DNA of 17,401 bases from Pelagibacteraceae bacterium BACL5 MAG-120820-bin39 (lineage in GTDB: Bacteria; Pseudomonadota; Alphaproteobacteria; Pelagibacterales; Pelagibacteraceae), in the NCBI GenBank assembly GCA_001438335.1, contig LIBV01000008.1, positions 1-17,401 on the forward strand. The letters run 5' to 3'. Below are positions 1 to 8,800 of this stretch, in pieces. Both the position numbers and the translations under genes were made by a program. The notes under the pieces are model-generated. The model saw only the letters and a list, made by a program, of their open reading frames with translations, made no database searches and was not told the DNA's origin. Positions within the stretch are counted from its first letter, which is position 1. Each line of letters opens with the position of its first letter.

Positions 1-95
1 AAAAAATGGCTGATTTAAATGCTTTAGATTTAGATCAAGCGGTAAAAATTATTTCAGGATCTGCAAGATCAATGGGAATAGAGGTAAAAGATTAA
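1..95 (+). CDS. rplK: Ribosomal protein L11, C-terminal end (5'-truncated by window)
   Basis: Only the last 30 codons and the stop are inside the window, read from base 3 in frame and ending in TAA at 93-95. The peptide contains KMADLNAL, then a segment ending GSARSMGIEVKD. This matches the conserved L11 C-terminal tail (KMADM..., GTARSMG in E. coli). L11 is a 50S protein whose C-terminal domain binds the GTPase-associated region of 23S rRNA, near the stalk where elongation factors act. The stop shares its last A with the ATG of rplA (TAATG), so the two are translationally coupled, and rplK-rplA is the standard order. Identity is secure from the tail plus context, but nothing can be said about the missing N-terminal part. 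Confidence 0.93.
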   Translation, partial: KMADLNALDLDQAVKIISGSARSMGIEVKD

Positions 96-784
96 TGCCA
101 TCAAAAAGATTTAAAAAATTACCTGAAAAAACCTCAGATCTTCCTGCAGAAGCAATAGAGAAATTAATTCCTGAGGTTAAAAAAAATTGTACAACAAAAT
201 TTGACGAGTCTGTAGATTTAAGTTTTCAAATTAATAACAAGCAAAAGAAAAGTGAAGTAAATATTAGAACAGTGGTTAATCTTCCAGGGGGAACAGGAAA
301 AAAAGTAAAAGTTGCTGTTGTTTGCGAAGATGCTAAAGCTGAAGAAGCTAAAAATGCTGGCGCAGATATTGTTGGTAGTGATGAGTTTATAGAAAAAATA
401 AAAGGTGGTGAAATGGATTTTGAAAAATTAATTTGTACACCTTCTATGATGATAAAGTTATCGAAACTTGGAAAAGTATTAGGACCCAAAGGACTTATGC
501 CCAATCCAAAATTAGGCTCAGTAACTGATGATCTTAAAACAGCAATTTCTGATGCAAAATCTGGACAAGCCGAAATAAGAAATGACAAAGATGGTAATAT
601 CGGAGTTAGTATTGGTAAGAAATCTTTTAATGATGATCAATTAATAAAAAACTATAATGCTGTTTTAGATGCTTTGGAAAAAGAAAAATCAAACAACACT
701 GTAAAAGGTGACTTAGTTAAAGCTGCATTCATCACATCTTCTATGGGTGTTTCATACAAACTTAAATTAGGAAAAAATATTTAA
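95..784 (+). CDS. rplA: 50S ribosomal protein L1
   Basis: A 229-residue protein, close to the usual ~230 for bacterial L1. The family signature is seen around residues 122-142 (KLSKLGKVLGPKGLMPNPK), followed by the conserved GSVT and, further on, the FITSSMG-type stretch near the C terminus. L1 binds 23S rRNA to form the mobile L1 stalk that helps release deacylated tRNA from the E site. In E. coli it also represses its own rplK-rplA mRNA; no such target is visible because the operon start lies outside the window. The start at 95 overlaps the rplK stop by one base (TAATG), which fixes it well. Only five bases separate its stop from rplJ. Confidence 0.97.
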   Translation: MPSKRFKKLPEKTSDLPAEAIEKLIPEVKKNCTTKFDESVDLSFQINNKQKKSEVNIRTVVNLPGGTGKKVKVAVVCEDAKAEEAKNAGADIVGSDEFIEKIKGGEMDFEKLICTPSMMIKLSKLGKVLGPKGLMPNPKLGSVTDDLKTAISDAKSGQAEIRNDKDGNIGVSIGKKSFNDDQLIKNYNAVLDALEKEKSNNTVKGDLVKAAFITSSMGVSYKLKLGKNI

Positions 785-789
785 TCGTT

Positions 790-1311
790 ATGATGAACAA
801 AGAACAAAAAAAAAATTATATTTCTGAGATGACCGAAAAGTTTGAGAATAGTAAAGCTGTTATGGTAACTCATTATCAGGGTTTAACAATGCCTCAACTA
901 GATGAACTAAGATCTCAAATGAGAGAGCATGGGATTATTTTTAGAATTACAAAAAATAGAATTACTAAACTTGCTTTAGAGAAAACTAAATGTAAGGATC
1001 TTTCTAATCTCTTTATAGGTCCAACAGCAGTAGCATTTGGCGAAGATGCTATAATGTCTGCAAGAATTTTATCAAAATTTGCTAAAGAAAACGAAAATCT
1101 AAAATTAATTGGTGGAATTATGGATAATGAGGTCTTAGATCAGGCCGGTGTCCAAAATGTAGCTAATTTACCAACATTAAACGAAGCTAGAGCAAATATA
1201 GTGGGAATATTAAGTGCTTCTGCAGGAAAATTAATAAGTATTTTACTTGCACGTTCAGAAAAAATGAGTAGTTTGTCCCAAGAAAATTCTGAAACACAAC
1301 CTAAAGAGTAA
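790..1311 (+). CDS. rplJ: 50S ribosomal protein L10 (stalk base)
   Basis: A 173-residue protein. The N-terminal domain contains the L10 hallmarks: VTHYQGLTMPQLDELR (about residues 26-41), RITKNRITKLAL (about 52-63) and the FIGPTAVAFG stretch (about 75-84). The C-terminal segment with SASAGKLISILL (about 142-153) is the helix that binds L7/L12 dimers. It is followed by a polar tail, making the protein slightly longer than E. coli L10 (165). L10 anchors the L7/L12 stalk to 23S rRNA. Two adjacent ATGs (790 and 793) could start it; the first was taken, and the choice changes one residue. Only five bases lie between rplA and rplJ, so the leader found before rplJ in E. coli is not present here. Confidence 0.96.
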   Translation: MMNKEQKKNYISEMTEKFENSKAVMVTHYQGLTMPQLDELRSQMREHGIIFRITKNRITKLALEKTKCKDLSNLFIGPTAVAFGEDAIMSARILSKFAKENENLKLIGGIMDNEVLDQAGVQNVANLPTLNEARANIVGILSASAGKLISILLARSEKMSSLSQENSETQPKE

Positions 1312-1316
1312 AACAT

Positions 1317-1679
1317 ATGCCAGACCTAAATAAAATTATAGAAGATTTATCAAGCTTGACAGTTGCTGAAGCAGCAGAGCTTTCAAAACAATTAGAAGAA
1401 AAATGGGGTGTAACTCCAATGGCAGCGGCAGCACCAGCAGCAGCAGGTGGCGCAGCAGCAGAAGAAAAAGATGAGTTTACAATCATGTTAGTTTCAGCTG
1501 GAGATAAAAAAATTAATGTTATCAAAGAAGTAAGAGCAGCAACATCTTTAGGTCTTAAAGAAGCAAAAGATTTAGTTGAGGGTGCACCTAAAGAAGTTAA
1601 ATCTGGTGTAAACAAAAAAGAAGCTGAAGAAATTAAAGCTAAGTTAGAAGCTGCAGGCGCTAAAGTAGAACTAAAATAA
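1317..1679 (+). CDS. rplL: 50S ribosomal protein L7/L12 (stalk)
   Basis: A 120-residue acidic protein, the normal family length. The N-terminal dimerisation helices (about residues 1-33, LTVAEAAELSKQLEEKWGV) are followed by a short Ala/Gly hinge (about 35-48, AAAAPAAAGGAAA). The globular C-terminal domain follows, with the conserved KINVIKEVRAATSLGLKEAKDLVEGAPK (two overlapping family blocks, about 65-92). L7/L12 dimers on L10 recruit and stimulate the translational GTPases (EF-Tu, EF-G, IF2, RF3). It starts five bases after the rplJ stop, the normal rplJ-rplL order. It is followed by the first real gap of the window, which contains an inverted repeat before rpoB. Confidence 0.98.
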   Translation: MPDLNKIIEDLSSLTVAEAAELSKQLEEKWGVTPMAAAAPAAAGGAAAEEKDEFTIMLVSAGDKKINVIKEVRAATSLGLKEAKDLVEGAPKEVKSGVNKKEAEEIKAKLEAAGAKVELK

Positions 1680-1697
1680 ATTAAAAGAAAGAATTCC

Positions 1698-1726
1698 AAT
1701 ACTGATTAATTTCATTAATCAGTATT
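1698..1726 (+). promoter_or_regulatory. Perfect 13-bp hairpin between rplL and rpoB
   Basis: AATACTGATTAAT at 1698-1710 and ATTAATCAGTATT at 1714-1726 are exact reverse complements, separated by TTC. In RNA this would give a 13-bp stem with a 3-base loop, ending 11 bases before the rpoB ATG. It has no following T-tract, so it does not look like a full intrinsic terminator. In E. coli the rplL-rpoB gap holds an attenuator and an RNase III cleavage site that set the ratio of ribosomal protein to polymerase synthesis. An analogous processing, attenuation or translation-control role is inferred by position only. A DNA operator (perfect dyad) is an alternative. The rest of the 58-base gap is A/T-rich with no clear promoter. 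Confidence 0.6.
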
Positions 1727-1737
1727 AATAAATATAA

Positions 1738-4700
1738 ATGCAATTATCTTTTACTGAAAAGAAAAACATAAGAAAAAGTTTTGGTAAACTAAAAGAAAGT
1801 TTATCAATACCTAATTTAATTGAAGTTCAAAAAAATTCATACAAAGAGTTAACAGAATTCAAACCGGAAGATGGTGATTTAACAAAAGGTTTTGACAGAG
1901 TTTTTAAAAGTATTTTTCCAATTGAAGATTTAAATGATAAAGCAACTTTAGAGTACGTTTCTTACCGTCTCGAAAAACCAAAGTTTGATGTTGAAGAATG
2001 TATTACCAGAGGCCTAACTTATTCTTCAGCTCTTAAATGTACACTTAGATTAGTGGTTTATGAAATAGATCAAGAAAATAATACAAAAGATATTTTATCA
2101 GCAAAAGAACAAGAAGTTTATATGGGTGAAGTTCCCATGATGACTAATAGTGGAACTTTTATAACTAATGGAGTTCAAAGAGTAGTCGTTAACCAAATGC
2201 ATAGAAGTCCAGGTGTATTTTTTGATCATGATAAAGGAAAAACTCATGCTAGTGGTAAATTATTATTTAATTGTAGAGTAATTCCTAATAGAGGTTCATG
2301 GTTAGACTTTGAATTTGATGTTAAGGATTTTTTATATTTTAAAATTGATAGAAAGAAAAAAATTCTAGCTTCAACTTTATTGTTAGCATTAGGGTTCACA
2401 AAAGCTGAAATAGCTGATGAATTTTATGAGAGTGACGATTACACTTTTGATCCAAAAACCAATAAATGGAAAACAAAATTTAACCCAGAAAACTATAAAT
2501 CTAAAAACTTTGCAGAAGAGGTAATTGATGCAAAAACAGGGCAAGTAGTAGTTAAATTGGGTGATAAAATTAACTATTTAAATGCTAAAAAATTAGCAAA
2601 TGAGGGTTTAAAAGAAATTTTAGTTTCAAGAGAATCGTTATATGGAAAATTTTTACATAGAGATATTAAAATTAACGATGAAGAAGATGGTGTTTTTAAA
2701 ATTGGAACAGAGTTAAATGACACTATTATACAACAAATTTTAGATGCAAATATTAACACACTAAAAATTTCAATTACAAATTCAATAAATAAAGGTTCTT
2801 ATCTTTTAACAACTCTATTAAATGACAAAAATGAGGACAAAAATGATGCAATAACAGAAATTTACAAAATGTTGAGACCAGGTGAACCTCCAACAACTGA
2901 AATTGCTACTCAAATTTTTAATAATTTATTCTTTAGCTCTGATAGATATGATTTATCTGATGTTGGAAGAGTTAAAATGAACTCTAGACTAAATTTAGAA
3001 TGCTCAGATAAAATTACAATTTTAAGAAATGACGACATAATAGCTATCATTCATAAAATGTTAGATCTACGTGATGGTAAAGATGAAGTTGATGATATCG
3101 ATCATTTAGGCAATAGAAGAGTGAGGTCAGTTGGAGAATTAGTTGAAAATCAAGCTCGAATTGGTGTTTATAGAATGGAAAGAGCTATCAAAGAAAAAAT
3201 GACAACTCTAGATATTGAGTCTGCTATGCCACAAGATTTAATTAACGCTAAGCCTTTAACAGTATCTTTAAAAGATTTTTTCGCAAGTTCACAGCTTTCT
3301 CAATTTATGGATCAAACAAATCCATTATCAGAAATTACACACAAAAGAAGAGTTTCTGCATTAGGACCAGGTGGTTTAACAAGAGAAAGAGCTGGATTTG
3401 AGGTTCGAGATGTCCACCCAACTCATTATGGTAGAATTTGTCCGATCGAAACTCCAGAAGGACCAAATATTGGATTAATAAATAGTTTATCTACTTATGC
3501 TAAAATTAATAAATATGGTTTTATTGAAAGTCCTTATAAAAGAGTAAAAGATGCAGTGGTGCAAGATAATGTTGAATATTTATCTGCAATGGAAGAAACA
3601 AAATATACGATTGCACAAGCAAATACTAAATTAGATAAAAATGGAAAAATTACTGAAGAGTTAGTTTCTTGTCGTCAAAACTTAAACTTTATTTTAGCAA
3701 AACCTGAAACAATTGATTTTATAGATGTATCTCCAAAACAACTTGTATCAGTTGCTGCTTCATTAATTCCTTTTTTAGAAAATGATGATGCAAATAGAGC
3801 ATTGATGGGCTCAAACATGATGAGACAAGCTGTACCACTATTAAAACCAGAATCACCACTTGTTGGTACGGGTATCGAACGTGACGTGGCACTGGACTCT
3901 GGTGTTACAATTGTTGCAAAAAGAGACGGTATTGTTGATAAAATTGATGGTAAAAGAATTGTTATTAAAGTAACAGAAGAAACTGATTTTACTAAATCTG
4001 GTGTAGATATATATAATCTACAAAAATTTAAAAGATCTAACCAAAATACCTGTATTAACCAAAAACCTCTTGTAAGAGTTGGTGATAAAGTTAAATCAGG
4101 TGATATTATTGCAGATGGTCCAGCTACTAAACTAGGAGAATTAGCCCTAGGTAAAAACGTTACTGTAGCATTCATGCCTTGGCAAGGTTACAACTTTGAA
4201 GACTCTATTTTGATTTCAGAAAGATGTGTCACAGACGATGTATTTACTTCAATTCATATAGTTGAGTATGAAGTAATGGCTAGAGACACAAAACTTGGTG
4301 AAGAAGAAATTACTAGAGATATCCCAAACGTTAATGAAGAAGCTTTAAAAAATTTAGATGAATCTGGGGTAGTTTATATTGGTGCAGAAGTAAATGCTGG
4401 TGATATTTTAGTCGGAAAAGTTACTCCAAAAGGAGATTCAGCATCAGGACCTGAGGAAAAATTATTAAGATCAATTTTTGGTGAAAAAGCTATTGATGTT
4501 ACTGACACGTCTTTAAGAATGTCTAGAGGCAGTAGCGGAACTGTGGTTGACGTTAGAGTTTTTAATAGACACGGAATAGAAAAAGATGAAAGATCTATTA
4601 CTATTGAAAGAGCGGAAATTGAACAAGTTCAACAAGACAAAATTGTTGAAGAAGAAATTTTAGAGAGAAGTATTAAGCAAAGGGCTTCTCAATTTTTATC

Positions 4701-5826
4701 TGGTTCATCATTGGCTAAAAAAGTTAAAGATTTAGATCAAGGGACAAAACTAGATTTTGATGCAATTAATAAATTAAATATCAATGATGTATTTAAAATT
4801 ACAGTTGGCAATGTTAATGATGAAGCTACTCTTGCTCAATTAAAAGATCAATACAATAAAGCTAAACAAGATATTACGGAAAGATTTGAAGATAAGGTTT
4901 TGAAAATTAGAAGCGGTGATGATTTGTTACCAAGTGTAATGAAAATGGTTAAAGTTTTTGTTGCTATTAAAAGAAGATTAAGACCTGGAGACAAAATGTC
5001 AGGAAGACATGGCAATAAAGGTGTTGTCAGTAAAATTGTGCCTGTAGAGGACATGCCATATAGAGAAGATGGCAGACCTGTAGATATAGTTTTAAATCCT
5101 TTAGGAGTTCCAAGTCGTATGAACGTTGGTCAGATTTTAGAAACTCATTTAGGTTGGGCTTGTAAAGAGTTTGGTGAGGAAGTTAAAAGATTAGTTAATG
5201 AGAACAATAAAAAAATCGAAAAAACTGAAAAAATTGCAAAATTCTTAAAATCAGTTTATGGGGAAGAAGTTTTTAAAGAAACAGTTGATACATTAAATAA
5301 ATCAGAATTTAGAGATTTATGTGAAAATTTACAAAACGGAATTGCAATATCCACACCAGTTTTTGATGGAGCTAAAGAAAAAAATGTTACCGAAATGTTG
5401 GAATTAGCAAAACTACCATCTTCTGGGCAAACAACTTTATGGGACGGAAGAACAGGTGAGAAATTTGATAGACCTGTAACTGTAGGTATAATTTACATGC
5501 TTAAATTACACCATCTTGTTGAGGATAAAATTCACGCAAGATCTACAGGTCCTTACAGTTTAGTTACACAACAACCATTAGGAGGAAAAGCTCAACTTGG
5601 TGGTCAAAGATTTGGTGAGATGGAGGTCTGGGCATTGGAAGCTTATGGTGCTTCTTATACTTTACAAGAAATCTTAACTGTTAAGTCTGATGACGTTGCT
5701 GGAAGAGTTAAAGTTTATGAAACAATTGTTAAAGGTGAAGAAAACTTCGAGTCAGGAATTCCTGAATCTTTCAACGTACTAGTTAAAGAAATTAAATCAT
5801 TAGCACTAAATGTGGAGTTAAATTAA
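1738..5826 (+). CDS. rpoB: DNA-directed RNA polymerase subunit beta
   Basis: A 1362-residue protein, near the family norm (1342 in E. coli). The rifampicin-pocket region lies about residues 517-545 (SSQLSQFMDQ, ITHKRRVSALGPGGLTRERA), followed by HPTHYGRICPIETPEGPNIG. The equivalents of E. coli D516, H526 and S531 (here D525, H535, S540) are wild type, so the site looks drug-sensitive. The catalytic-region block RPGDKMSGRHGNKG is at 1082-1095, with K1086 and K1094 matching E. coli K1065 and K1073. The C-terminal clamp block contains QPLGGKAQLGGQRFGEMEVW. The beta subunit forms half of the polymerase active cleft. The ATG at 1738 is preceded by A/T-rich sequence without a Shine-Dalgarno motif. 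rpoC begins after one base, indicating tight coupling. Residues 711-721 are encoded by an unusually GC-rich codon run. Confidence 0.99.
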   Translation: MQLSFTEKKNIRKSFGKLKESLSIPNLIEVQKNSYKELTEFKPEDGDLTKGFDRVFKSIFPIEDLNDKATLEYVSYRLEKPKFDVEECITRGLTYSSALKCTLRLVVYEIDQENNTKDILSAKEQEVYMGEVPMMTNSGTFITNGVQRVVVNQMHRSPGVFFDHDKGKTHASGKLLFNCRVIPNRGSWLDFEFDVKDFLYFKIDRKKKILASTLLLALGFTKAEIADEFYESDDYTFDPKTNKWKTKFNPENYKSKNFAEEVIDAKTGQVVVKLGDKINYLNAKKLANEGLKEILVSRESLYGKFLHRDIKINDEEDGVFKIGTELNDTIIQQILDANINTLKISITNSINKGSYLLTTLLNDKNEDKNDAITEIYKMLRPGEPPTTEIATQIFNNLFFSSDRYDLSDVGRVKMNSRLNLECSDKITILRNDDIIAIIHKMLDLRDGKDEVDDIDHLGNRRVRSVGELVENQARIGVYRMERAIKEKMTTLDIESAMPQDLINAKPLTVSLKDFFASSQLSQFMDQTNPLSEITHKRRVSALGPGGLTRERAGFEVRDVHPTHYGRICPIETPEGPNIGLINSLSTYAKINKYGFIESPYKRVKDAVVQDNVEYLSAMEETKYTIAQANTKLDKNGKITEELVSCRQNLNFILAKPETIDFIDVSPKQLVSVAASLIPFLENDDANRALMGSNMMRQAVPLLKPESPLVGTGIERDVALDSGVTIVAKRDGIVDKIDGKRIVIKVTEETDFTKSGVDIYNLQKFKRSNQNTCINQKPLVRVGDKVKSGDIIADGPATKLGELALGKNVTVAFMPWQGYNFEDSILISERCVTDDVFTSIHIVEYEVMARDTKLGEEEITRDIPNVNEEALKNLDESGVVYIGAEVNAGDILVGKVTPKGDSASGPEEKLLRSIFGEKAIDVTDTSLRMSRGSSGTVVDVRVFNRHGIEKDERSITIERAEIEQVQQDKIVEEEILERSIKQRASQFLSGSSLAKKVKDLDQGTKLDFDAINKLNINDVFKITVGNVNDEATLAQLKDQYNKAKQDITERFEDKVLKIRSGDDLLPSVMKMVKVFVAIKRRLRPGDKMSGRHGNKGVVSKIVPVEDMPYREDGRPVDIVLNPLGVPSRMNVGQILETHLGWACKEFGEEVKRLVNENNKKIEKTEKIAKFLKSVYGEEVFKETVDTLNKSEFRDLCENLQNGIAISTPVFDGAKEKNVTEMLELAKLPSSGQTTLWDGRTGEKFDRPVTVGIIYMLKLHHLVEDKIHARSTGPYSLVTQQPLGGKAQLGGQRFGEMEVWALEAYGASYTLQEILTVKSDDVAGRVKVYETIVKGEENFESGIPESFNVLVKEIKSLALNVELN

Positions 5827-5827
5827 T

Positions 5828-8800
5828 ATGAAAAAAGAACTTACAGATTTATTTAAAAACACTGAAATTTCTGAAGCACAAAATTTTAGTAGCATAAAAA
5901 TTTCTATAGCAAGTCCAGAAAAAATAAAATCTTGGACATATGGTGAAATTAAAAAACCTGAAACAATTAATTATAGAACATTTAGACCAGAAAAAGATGG
6001 TTTATTTTGTGCAAGAATTTTTGGACCTATAAAAGATTATGAATGTTTATGTGGCAAATATAAAAGAATGAAATTTAGAGGCATCATTTGTGAAAAATGT
6101 GGTGTCGAGGTTACAAAATCAAATGTTCGAAGAGAAAGAATGGGGCATATTAATTTAGCTACCCCTGTTGCTCATATCTGGTTTTTAAAATCATTACCAA
6201 GCAGAATAGCTTTAGCTGTTGATATGAAATTAAAAGAAATTGAAAGAGTTTTATATTTTGAAAATTTCATCGTAATTGAACCTGGTTTAACTGGTTTACA
6301 AAAAAAACAACTTTTGAATGAAGAAGAATTAGCAAAATACCAAGATGAATTTGGCGAAGAATCATTTAGTGCGGGTATTGGTGCTGAAGCAGTATTAGAA
6401 ATGCTTAAAAATTTAGACCTTGAGTTAGAAAGAAAAACTTTAGTAAGTTATATTAAAGAAACTAAGTCAAAAGTTAATGAGGAAAGAGCAATTAAAAGAT
6501 TAAAACTTTTAGAGTCTTTTATTGAAAGTGGACAAAAACCTGAATGGATGATTTTAACAGTTGTGCCAGTTATACCACCTGAATTAAGACCTTTAGTACC
6601 TTTAGATGGCGGTAGATTTGCTACATCAGATTTAAACGATCTTTATAGAAGAGTTATAAATAGAAATAATAGATTGAAAAGATTAATGGATCTTAAAGCA
6701 CCAGATATCATTGTAAGAAATGAAAAAAGAATGCTGCAAGAGTCAGTTGATGCATTATTTGATAATGGTAGAAGAGGCAGAGTAATTACAGGAAGTGGTA
6801 AGAGACCATTAAAATCTTTAGCAGAAATGTTAAAAGGTAAACAAGGAAGATTTAGACAAAACTTGCTTGGAAAAAGGGTTGATTATTCAGGAAGATCAGT
6901 AATTGTTGTGGGTCCAGATCTTAAATTACATCAATGTGGTTTGCCAAAAAAAATGGCATTAGAGCTTTTCAAACCATTCTTATATGCAAGATTAAATAAA
7001 TTAGGATTAGCTTCAACAATTAAACAGGCAAAAAAATTAGTTGAAAAAGAAACTAATGCGGTTTGGGATGCATTAGAACTTATAGTAAGAGAACATCCGG
7101 TATTATTAAACAGAGCACCAACTTTACACAGATTAGGTGTTCAAGCATTTGAACCTAAATTAATAGAGGGAGATGCTATTGAATTACATCCGCTAACTTG
7201 CGCGGCGTTTAACGCTGACTTCGATGGTGACCAAATGGCTGTACACGTTCCTCTAAGTTTAGAGGCACAATTAGAAGCTAGAATTTTAATGCTATCAACA
7301 AATAATATTCTTTCTCCATCTAACGGAAAACCAATAATCGTTCCTAGTCAGGATATGATTTTAGGAATCTACTATCTTTCACAAGAACCAATGACTGATA
7401 AACCGGCTGGTTATTTTGTAGATTACGATCAAATTGAATTCGCTTTAGCAAGTGGACAAATCAAAGTGCACAGTACTATCATTTCTAGATTTGAAACAGT
7501 TGATGAAAAAGGAAATAAAAAATTAGAAAAATACACTTCAACAGCTGGTAGATTTTTATTAGCTAATTTATTACCTAAAAATAATAATATTAAATTCTCT
7601 TTAGTCGATAAATTGCTACCTAAAAAAATTGTATCTGAAATAATAGATAGTGTTTTTAGATTCTGTGGTCAAAAAGCAACGGTAATATTTTGTGACAAGT
7701 TAAAAGATTTAGGATTTAAGCATGCATTTAAAGCTGGAATTTCTTTTGGTAAAGATGATTTAGTTATTCCTGAAAGCAAAACTCAATTGATTGATGACAC
7801 TAAAAAATTAATTGCAGATTATGAAACTCAATATTCGGAAGGTTTGATTACAAGAGGTGAAAAATATAATAAAGTTGTAGATGCTTGGTCTAAATGTACA
7901 GATAAAGTAGCTGGAGAAATGATGAAGGGAATTTCTGCAACACAAAAAACACCCGATGGATTAAAAATTAATTCTGTATTTATGATGGCTGACAGTGGCG
8001 CTAGAGGTTCAGCTGCTCAAATGAAGCAATTAGCAGGGATGAGAGGACTTATTGCAAAACCATCTGGAGAAATTATTGAAACCCCAATTATTTCTAATTT
8101 TAAAGAAGGTTTAACAGCTTTAGAGTATTTTAATTCTACTCACGGAGCAAGAAAAGGTCTAGCTGATACAGCACTTAAGACTGCAAGTTCGGGTTACCTA
8201 ACTAGAAGACTTTGTGATGTTGCTCAAGATCTAACCATCAGCAAAATTAAGTGTGACGAACCAGGCTTTATTGAACTTTCAGAAATATTAGAAGGTGGAA
8301 ATATTGTAGTAAGTTTATCAGAAAGAGCTTTAGGAAGAGTTACCGCAAGTGATGTGAAACATCCTATTACAGGTGAGGTAATTATTAAAAAAATGTCAAT
8401 GATCGATGAAGCTGGTTGTGATCAAATAGATTCAGCTGGAATTAAATCTTTAAAAGTTTATTCAGTAATGACTTGTAGCTCTAAAGAAGGAGTATGTGCA
8501 ACTTGTTATGGAAGAGATTTATCGAGAGGTAAAATGGTTCATGTAGGTGAAGCAATTGGTATGATTTCAGCACAATCAATTGGTGAGCCTGGCACACAGT
8601 TAACTATGAGAACTTTCCACGTAGGAGGAACAGCATCAGTAAAACAAGAATCTCAGATTGTAACTAAAAATGCCGGTGTATTAAAAATTATCAATTCAAA
8701 CATTTTAGAAGATTCAAAAAAGAATTTAATTGTAATGGGAAGAAATACGCAGTTATCAATTGAAGATGATAATGGTGTACAAATAGCAATATATAAAGTT

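Noticed and set aside
226..588. Minus-strand open frame of 120 codons inside rplA
   Set aside because: Antisense to conserved L1 sequence, with no recognisable motif.
1301..1699. Minus-strand open frame of 132 codons opposite rplL
   Set aside because: It lies antisense to a certain rplL and arises from its Ala-rich GCA codons. The product shows no family motif and there is no promoter or ribosome site.
1698..1726. Hairpin before rpoB as an intrinsic terminator
   Set aside because: No U-tract follows the stem (AATAAATATAAATG), and termination here would silence rpoBC unless another promoter existed, which I do not see.
3290..3370. Possible rifampicin-resistance changes in rpoB
   Set aside because: All main positions (D525, H535, S540; E. 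coli D516, H526, S531) are wild type.
3675..4175. Minus-strand open frame of 166 codons inside rpoB
   Set aside because: The longest antisense frame, but fully inside conserved rpoB. The low-complexity Ser/Thr/Leu-rich translation is typical of shadow frames in A/T-rich coding DNA.
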